Shown one piece after another: positions 55,051-64,000 of a DNA stretch of 64,000 nt. Below the pieces are notes generated by a model that was not told the origin of the DNA, did no database searches, and saw only the letters and a list, made by a program, of their open reading frames with translations. Origin of the DNA: Diphasiastrum complanatum (Eukaryota > Streptophyta > Lycopodiopsida > Lycopodiales > Lycopodiaceae); assembly GCA_029204225.1 (NCBI GenBank), contig CM055113.1, positions 9,386,364 to 9,450,363 on the forward strand. The letters run 5' to 3'. A program made the translations under genes and the position numbers. The stretch's first letter is position 1, and every line of letters begins with the position of its first letter.

Positions 55051-57799
55051 TAGTATGATTTTCTCCCAATGGTATCACTATAGGTTGGCACTCATTTGTA
55101 ACTAAAATGGAGTAGGTGCCCGTAGTATGATATATATCAGCCTCATGTTTTCATGTATCTTCCCTTACGCTTCCTACAAAGCCCTACTACCTTAATCAAC
55201 ACTATGGAGTAGGTGCCATACTGTGATATACATTGGTCTCAAACTTTTGAACATCCGCCTTAGATACTTCCACGTGAAAAATATCAAGCAAAAACACCAA
55301 GCGACTCCACCTCACCCACGACAAACATCATGCATGTGCCTTCAAGACATTACGTACATGCATATTTGTAAGGCATCACAATCTAGAATAGAAAATACGT
55401 CAATGCAGACATTCAAACATCAGCAAGCATAGCCGCCATCCCAATCGCATCGAAACTCTATTAAGAGAGCAAAGACATAAAGCGCCAAAAGCACTATAGG
55501 GGGTTGGTAGCCCCAAAAACATGCAATTACCAATCTGAGGGCGCAAGTGGTAGGTTAGATTGTAGGGGGTGTTACATTAGGTTTTAAGTTCAAGAGAGGG
55601 GGGTATTAGCTTAGATTTTTGTGGGGTTTAGCATTTGTGAGAAGAGAATGGCCTCTTTTTTCCTTTTGCACGATGTGCGGTTTTGTGGTTTTTATTCTCG
55701 CGTGGCACTAATTAAGTACTTAAATAAATATTCATTCACGCGCACGGTCTTACAACACAAATGCCATGGCGAATAATTAACTACTATTTACAAAAAATGT
55801 ATCTTGGAGGGAATCTAGTCCAACACAATCATAAAAAAGAGAGAAAAAAAAAAATTGCCAAAAAAAAGACTTGACATTATATTGTAACTCCATACTTTCA
55901 ATTTGTAGAATGAAAATCAAGCTCGACATAAAACACAAAACATGATGCTCATATGACTCCACAATTTTCACTTTTGCATTTCTACTTTTGTCCATTATGA
56001 ATCCAACCAAAGTTTTGCTCCCAATTTGAAATATAATATTATAACTATCTTTAATTTGTCTAACTATGTTTCAATATTATTTCCTAGTATATTTTCTTTT
56101 TCAAAATACTTGTTGACAGGACAACATGCGAACATAGTCATCTACCTATCTTTAGCAATGGCCTATTGAGAAAAAGATGAATACAAAACAAAAATGTAAA
56201 TTCATGTTTTGTCCTAATATCAAATGTATATGTTTTTTATATTGAGAGTCAATATGTATCTTCTGATGCAAGGCCTCAACCATCCAAATGAACCAAGTGT
56301 AGCTTTCCCATCATCTTCTCTGAATTTATCAAGAGTAGATGCTACAAAAAGACGTTCATTTCTCCATTACCCTAGCATCATACCTACAACATCCAAGTAA
56401 AGACTCATAAATTATGCTCAAGTGAAAAACACTAATATGGACAAATGGTCACACTGTGAAAATAGAGCTTGACACTCTTGATCCTTGGAGCAACAATCCA
56501 CAATCCTAACTTAAGTGTTCAGTATTTCATAAGTTATATTCTAAATGTTATATGGTCTATCATCGAGCCCTTACAATGAGTTGTCTCTTGAAGACATGAT
56601 GTTGGCAGAATTTTGATTGCAGCTTCTTTAAGGTCAATTGTACCATTGAGAGCTCCATGAAAGATTGCTTGGAATAGATGCCTGAACGATCGCCATTTTT
56701 TTTTTCATAAAATAGTGCCCTTTGAATAGTCAACAAGTGAATAACTTGTCAATTTTTTTAATTGCGAAAACACCACATGTTGTTTTTTTGTGAAAAATCT
56801 CCAAGGTCCTTTTGATAATATGCTTGTCTTTGCTCGGTGGGAATTCTGAATTGGCATCGTTTGCATGCTGCAGATGTTGTAGACTTGTCTGCTCTGCGAA
56901 GTGCTTCAATTAAGAAATACAGCAAGTTTAGATTGATCAATCGGGTGGGAAGGAGGTCTTGAAGCGTGGATGGGAAATGTGAGATGAATCTTCAAGATGA
57001 ATTATATGGTGGAACATGGGGAAGGAATGGGTGTGGACAAGGGATGATAGGGATCTTGTGTGTTGTGTTATACCTGTTCATAACCAATGCTCAGTGTACA
57101 TGTTGTATCTTCGGCATCCACACCGGCTATGGCTCCAACTAGCATAACTATGGCAGTCTCCCAACTAGTCTATGCTATGGCTTCTCCAACTAGCTTGGAT
57201 ATGGATGCAAGGAGACAGTCATGAGCATGGTGGTGAGTATTCTGATGGGTAAGATCCACTCTTCTCTCTTTTCTCTCCTTAGTTTCTAACAAATGACGAC
57301 TTAACCTAAAAGATAAAACCCTAAACTAAATCTCATCCTCTAAGGCTTACCCTACTAGAGAATGGAGGGCCTAGATTAATTTAACCTGTTGCCAGATGAA
57401 TAATATACAATACAATGTGAAGTAACACAGTACATGAAACCACACAAGGGAGAACACTCAGAGAGAAAGATAGGCTTGTATTGAAAATGAGGTTCTTGTC
57501 GAAAATGGACTCTTCCACTCCTATATATACTTGGAGTGGTGGTCACTTACAAGAAGGCATTAGGGACTAAATTAATTGTGAATCACATTGGTGCCATGGG
57601 ACAAACCCTCAATAGGCCTTTGTGACTAGCTTTTACATAACTTGAAATCACATATCTATGTGCAGTGCCCATGACAATTTTGAATGCTATTTATGCCAAT
57701 TTTTGTATATGTACAAAGTGGGTAACCGCCCTTGGGATATTTAGCGGTCCAGCTGTTTTTTGGGTTGATGATAAGTTGGCGACGTCGATCTGCCACTGT
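55051..57799. other. Long unassigned AT-rich region
   Basis: No gene, RNA or known repeat recognised on either strand. Notable only for a G-rich stretch at 55550-55600 (GTAGGGGGTGTTAC, GAGAGGGGGGTATT) and three CCAACTAG words at 57130-57195. Confidence 0.45.
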
Positions 57800-58150
57800 T
57801 GAAAAAACCCAAAAAATGTGAAGGTGCCCCTGAATAGAGAAAACATGTAAATCCCGAAAGTGCAAAAATTCCGAAGGTGCCTTTAAAACAAAGGCAGAGA
57901 AATAACAAAAAGACAGCAATGTCTTTAAATGGATTTTGGTCACAGTGTCGCATTTTTTTCGAAGGTGTAAAAAATGCAAAAAAACCTGACAGTGCCTTTA
58001 AAATGAAATTTGGTCACAGTGTCGCATTTTTTCTAAAGGTGCAAAAAATGCGAAAAAGGCGAAAGTGCTTTAAAATGATTAAGGCACAAAATCCCTAAGG
58101 TGTGAAAAGGACGACTGTGCCTTAAAACGAAATGTTTTAAGAAAAAACGA
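57800..58150. repeat. Degenerate ~74 bp tandem repeat
   Basis: GGTCACAGTGTCGCATTTTTT recurs at 57938 and 58012 (74 bases apart), each followed by AAGGTG.AAAAAATGC and a GTGC.TTTAAAATGA word. More decayed units lie on both sides (AAGGTGCCTTTAAAAC near 57865, AAGGTGTGAAAAGGACG near 58098). Confidence 0.8.
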
Positions 58151-58389
58151 AGTTTTTGAAAAAATGCAAAGGTCCGAAATATGGTGTCGGCCATTTCAGG
58201 ATGCTCATTACTTGAACGATTTGTTTAAGGCTAAGTATAAAAAATCTAAGATTTTCAAGAAAGATCAACATGAATTTTATAACCATGGCCTTTAGCACCT
58301 GGACAGAGGCCAAATCAAAATTTTATATCACCTATCGGACAGCAACCTAGAAGGTGCGTGTGACGGAAGCTGCCCAACCATAGGCATAA

Positions 58390-60700
58390 CTTCTGGCACA
58401 CAGCCATCGCCAAACCATAAGCATGTCAAAACTGCCATCAAACCATTCGTTGGTACCTTTGATGAACTCTACTGGATCAATGACGGCTACCTTGTCGAGT
58501 CCATCCGAGATCTTGCTACCTGTGCCGCCGCTCACCTTCTGAACAACTTCCTGATGGCTGGCAACCTCAAGAAGGAGCGCATCTCTTTGTAGATCCTGCA
58601 TCGCATTGTAGATTCCCACTACAAAATTACGATCCAGACCCTTAGAGCCCTATACTGGTATAAAATAGTATACAGGGAATTAAAGAGAGCCATCAAGACA
58701 AATTCCAAACAACAATTTGTTGTGGGCTTTCTTCTCTCCTCCCTTGTTGTTTCAGACCTAGTTAACAAGGTCCATGGATTCTGGCTGACAACGTTTTATC
58801 CGTGTACGAAGACACGCTTGCTGAGTCTTCACACCAGGCATCCAGTTTTCATAGACGTCGTCGTGTGCGCAGCGAAGTCGTTATTCCTGACTTGCCTCCC
58901 GCATCCCAACGCCATACTAGGCAGACATCTTCAACTGTGCTTCCACCCCCTACTGCCATTCGCACTGAACTACCCATCCCCCAATCCACTGATGCCCAAG
59001 ACTCTTCTTCCTCACAGGGTCAGTCTATGACCATTGGATCTACCATTCCAATCACAACTGTCCAAGCCGTCTCACCCCCACACACTCGAGTGATTTCACC
59101 AAATACCTGAGCTTTTAAGGATATGTTCGATGATTCCAACCCGTTGGGCCTAGATGAAATATTTGAAATGCCCAAGAGTACAGGACCCTTTGATCCCCAA
59201 TCTCCTAGAAAAGGATTGGAACAGTTCCATGACAGTTCTACTATTTCTGATGACTCTTTCCAGATTAATCAGCAAGATCAAGCTGAAGTAGCACCGGATA
59301 CCGTCAGGGTCAATCATGCGGTCAAATCTCCGAAGCAGTCCGATGCCATGGTGCCAGAAGGATTTGAAGGAGCAAATACTTTTGAAGAGGAAGAGTCGGC
59401 TAGACACCTGAGCCAAACCAACATCATCTCTACAAGTGTTGCTTCTACTATTGCTGCTACAACCCAAGTGGATTCTGGTGACACATTAGGTTTAGTCTCA
59501 AACCTTGCATGAGTGATCCAGACGATGATAGATGAAAAGAAAGACATGGACAAACGCATATCAGAGCTGAGTAATGAGAATACCCTGATAAGTCAAAAGG
59601 TCATTCAGTTGAATCGCGAGTTCCAGATTGCCAAGCAACATGAGGCAAAATCTGAAGTTGAACTGAAGAAAGCCCAACAAACAATTGATGCTCTTGAAGG
59701 CTATGTGGAAACTCTTCAGGATTCACTGACAACAACGCAAGATCAAGTGGGCAAAGTGGTCCAAGACGCTAAACAACAGGTCTTGGACATGGCTGAATTG
59801 GAATGTGAACATCTTCAAGGTGAATTGGATGCAACCACCCTTGAACGCAATTCTTATCTTCAGACACGAGTGCCTGATCGTCCAGTCACACCGGACGAAA
59901 TCAGATACTTATTCAGGAAAGTTGAAACCTACCCCATTTCATTGGTAGGGTTTTAGAAAAAATTTGATAAACTCAAACGTACGGCAACCACTAAGCTAGC
60001 AAAGACAAAAGCGATTTTCAAAGATTATGAAAAGGTGGCTCCCAAGTGTTGGAAGCCGGCCCTCATATTCTAGTTCCTGTGATGCCGCAAATCTCTCCTC
60101 AACACCAAGATCAGGGAGGCTTGGATATAGGTTTGGACGGGCCAGAAATCCAAGATATAGCAGATGTCCAGGCCAAAGAAGAAGGTCCATCCACATCAAG
60201 GCCCAGGCCTTTGTTTCAAAAATCGATCACCATCGAGGACCAGATCCAAACATTTCTACAACAACATCCGCATCATGAGTCCTCGAGAGGTGGATGGGTA
60301 ATCAAATTCAAGACCTTCGAGATAGAGGAGGGCAAAGAGCTAGACAAGCTACCAGCCTTGGCGTTAGGCAATTTGCGCATTTTGCAAATGATTTGACAAT
60401 GTTGGCGTCTGTAGCAACAAGGTGAGATGATTGCCTACCTCAATTGGCTTTTGATCCAAATAAACCAATGGTGTCCGACAGTGTTCAAGATCAATTGCCA
60501 CTTGTCAGATTGTACTATCGTGCTGCGATTCTGGACGAACAGTGAGAATCAAGATTTACAGCATGGACCACATCAAAATGGATTGCTAGGGCCAATAAGT
60601 GCTTTTTATCGCACAAAAAAGACCTCAATATGGCGCACCTAAAATTCATGGAAAAGGTGCAGTATCATCTTACCAAAGTACCACGAGAAGCCAATTAGAG
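58390..60700 (+). pseudogene. Unknown retroelement ORF, copy 3 (longest, most diverged)
   Basis: Plus strand, mostly one frame to about 60040, then frame changes. Parts: N-terminal segment (FDELYWINDGYLVESIRDLA) followed by a hydrophobic stretch FVVGFLLSSLVV near 58720; a Ser/Pro/Thr-rich and acidic linker (58800-59500); a coiled coil 59520-59850 (MDKRISELSNENTLISQKV, KKAQQTIDALEGYVETLQDS); a second linker; TFLQQHPHHESSRGGW at 60250-60297; and a C-terminal domain with FDPNKPMVSDSVQDQLPLVR, LYYRAAILDEQ and KFMEKV ending near 60699. HESSRGGW and DQLP.(A/V)R.YYRA tie it to copies 1 and 2. Stops lie near 58591, 59108, 59510, 59954 and 60542. By position it is the last gene before an LTR. Function unknown; the hydrophobic stretch is only a weak hint of a membrane protein. 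Confidence 0.75.
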
Positions 60701-60759
60701 CCCTAAGTGAATAAATCTTGTGAGGTGTCGTGGGACCGCCACCGGTTTTGGTGGGGGAT

Positions 60760-62204
<1,445 letters not shown>

Positions 62205-62389
62205 GGGTTAGTCCATCGTTGATGGGCGGCCGACAATTCGGGTGGCGGCTTGTGGTCGAGACGTGTGGATGATGCTCAGAGCGAGCAATTGATGATTGGA
62301 GGACATAATTAGATGTGGCCAAAAGTTTGTCGGACAGACATTTGGGGGGTGGTGTTTTGGATGGCTTCGACACCTTGAGATGTGTGTGC

Positions 62390-62650
62390 GGGTGTGTGCT
62401 TTTAGGTGTGCATGTGTGTGTGTGTGTATGTGCATGCATGATTGTATGTGTGTATGTGTGCATTTGTATGTGTATGTGTGCTTTTAGGTGTGCATGTGTG
62501 TGTGTATGTGCGTGCATGTTTGTATGTGTGTATGTGTGCATTTGTATGTGTATGTGTGCTTTTAGGTGTGCATGTGTGTGTGTATGTGCGTGCATGTTTG
62601 TATGTATGTATGTATGTGTGCATTTGTATGTGTATGTGTGCATGTGCGTA
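62390..62650. repeat. ~80 bp TG-rich minisatellite, three units
   Basis: TGTGCTTTTAGGTGTGCATG recurs with CTTTTAGG at 62399, 62481 and 62559 (spacing 82 and 78), each followed by TGTATGTGCRTGCATG and GTGCATTTGTATGTGTATG. ORFs through it are Val/Cys-rich on one strand and His/Thr-rich on the other and are not genes. Confidence 0.9.
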
Positions 62651-62720
62651 TGTATGCAAATATATGTTTATGTTTGTGTACATGCAGATGTGTGTGTGTG
62701 TGTGTATGTACGTGTGTGCA

Positions 62721-63165
62721 TTATCTATGTCAAAATCTTGGATAAAGAATAGATTTTGAAATATTTTAAAATACATCATACACAAAAAAAATCCAAATGT
62801 ACTCGTGTATACATTATGAAATTCAATTGTACTCTTGTATAAAATTTGCAAACATTTCATGAAAGTCAATCTATCAAAACTTGATAAATCTAAAAGGGTA
62901 TGCATTTCAATAGGATGTAGAGTCTGAATGTTACAAAATTTTGTTGGAAAGAGGGAAGTGAAGAGTCAATTTGATAAGTCGAAGACTGTTAGCGACCTAT
63001 CGAGCGCAGCAGAATGAGCCTTCTTTCTTAGTGAATAACTATGCCTATCAATGATTGAAAAAAGCTATAATGACAAAAGTCATGTTCAATCTTTAGCAAC
63101 TAACTTTGAAATCATTAGCACTTAAGTGATTTTGTAGCCAAACAATGATATATTGAATATTGCAA
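62721..63165. other. Unassigned AT-rich DNA
   Basis: No gene or repeat recognised between the minisatellite and the copia LTR. Confidence 0.4.
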
Positions 63166-63861
63166 TGTTGACGCATTCAACAGATAAGACAAAACAATAA
63201 GAGATTTATTAGTTACAAATAACTACAGAGAAGCATACATTCTAACATGATACTGAACGCAATGAAAAGATAGATTAATTTAGTAAGTAGCATGTACAAA
63301 TCAGAAGATGAGAACACAAAAAAAATAATGGGTTAAACCACATACTCTAAGCTAACTCTGAGTAACTGAAAACTCTGCCTGATGCACTTCTGCTAGTAAG
63401 CAGTAAGCGCGAATAACAATAGACTAATAGAACTCTATAAGAAGACTGAGCTAAAGAGTTATGCAAGTCTTTGATGATCAACTATTTATACTAAGTAGTT
63501 AACGTGTATCCAGTAGGACAACTAATTAGGTTGTAGATCGCAATTGCCAGTTGGCCATAATGCACTGTCATCTATTCAGTTAGAACTTCCCAAAAATTCA
63601 CTTGAAAAGCGGTTAGGGCAAGTCTTTAGCTTCATATCAAGTGGAACAATAAGTGTCGTTCTTCGACATGGTCAACTCCTTCAACTTTCGTCGACATCGT
63701 CGATATGTCAGATGATGTCCGATATGTTGGAGCCACCTGTTGACCAATTTCGGAGTATTTCTGTAGACTGTGTAGAAACACAAATAAGACTGCAGAATTG
63801 GATAATGAAAGGATAAATATTAAAGATTGATTACTCACTTTGATAGTAGAATAATCCAACA
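63166..63861 (-). repeat. 3' LTR of a copia element running off the window
   Basis: 696 bases with terminal inverted repeat TGTTG...CAACA (plus strand start TGTTGACGC, end AATCCAACA). On the minus strand it begins TGTTGGATTATTC right after a polypurine tract (TTAAGGGGGAG, 63862-63872) and has a TATA box AGTATAAATAG near 63485-63497. Confidence 0.8.
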
Positions 63862-63872
63862 CTCCCCCTTAA

Positions 63873-64000
63873 TCTGAATCTATAAATACTTTGACCTTCA
63901 AACTTAGTTCTGCACAAATTTTTTTGTGTACATCAAAGCTTAGTGCTTTAGTAAAACATCTGCTGTCATATCTTTGCATTTGACAGTACTGCAAATTTAT
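63873..64000 (-). pseudogene. End of Ty1/copia pol (RNase H tail)
   Basis: The minus strand reads KDMTADVL, then after a one-base shift TKALSFDVHKKICAEL, matching the copia end pattern (A)DILTKPL. It continues beyond the window. The frameshift suggests decay, though the LTR and purine tract are well kept. Confidence 0.8.

Noticed and set aside
58347-58619. 90-codon minus-strand ORF
   Set aside because: The plus strand of the same stretch reads continuously into the unknown ORF copy 3 (YLVESIRDLA and following), so the minus frame is a shadow.

Overview
The window reads as nuclear DNA of a land plant with a large, transposon-filled genome. It is AT-rich, with long microsatellites, many decayed LTR retrotransposons, and a plant-type leucine-rich-repeat receptor kinase split by a GT-AG intron. 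The mix of a Ty3/gypsy lineage without chromodomain, a reverse transcriptase joined to a restriction-endonuclease-like domain, and a DUF7869-like transposase relic would fit a seed-free vascular plant such as a fern, but that placement is inference.

Layout. 1-8850 is a plus-strand Ty3/gypsy element (A): LTR end, tRNA primer site, long leader, gag and pol with many stops. 8850-14885 is the most unusual segment. An unrecognised spliced minus-strand gene relic and a plus-strand DUF7869-like relic diverge from a roughly 500 bp imperfect palindrome that carries thirteen copies of a short self-complementary motif, most of them 41-42 bp apart. 15.1-21.6 kb holds Ty1/copia fragments and LTRs, microsatellites and unassigned AT-rich DNA. 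22.46-29.49 kb is gypsy element B (minus strand, 3' truncated). Its 5' LTR abuts a non-LTR reverse transcriptase relic (29.49-31.74 kb). A small tRNA-derived SINE array (32.07-32.24 kb) precedes the only recognisable host gene, an LRR-XI-type receptor kinase (33.08-36.72 kb) with an intact kinase and a frameshift near its N-terminus.

37.19-38.59 kb is the 3' end of another retroelement: an unknown ORF followed directly by an LTR of the A/B/C family. 38.6-47.72 kb is gypsy element C (minus), inserted next to a copia RT relic. 47.7-50.8 kb has copia relics and a coiled-coil ORF. 50.77-53.26 kb is a second copy of the unknown ORF beside an A/B/C-type LTR. 53.27-55.05 kb is a more distant gypsy gag-protease. 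58.4-60.7 kb is a third, longer and more diverged copy of the unknown ORF, with a coiled coil, again followed by an LTR-like region. The last 3 kb contains simple repeats and the 3' LTR of a copia element running off the window.

How the parts relate. Nearly everything is nested retrotransposon debris, and I saw no retroelement ORF set that looks fully functional. Two things look least described: the phased palindrome array between divergent genes (8.9-14.9 kb), and the retrotransposon-borne coiled-coil ORF family that sits immediately upstream of 3' LTRs. All protein identities come from motif recognition by eye; no database search was run.
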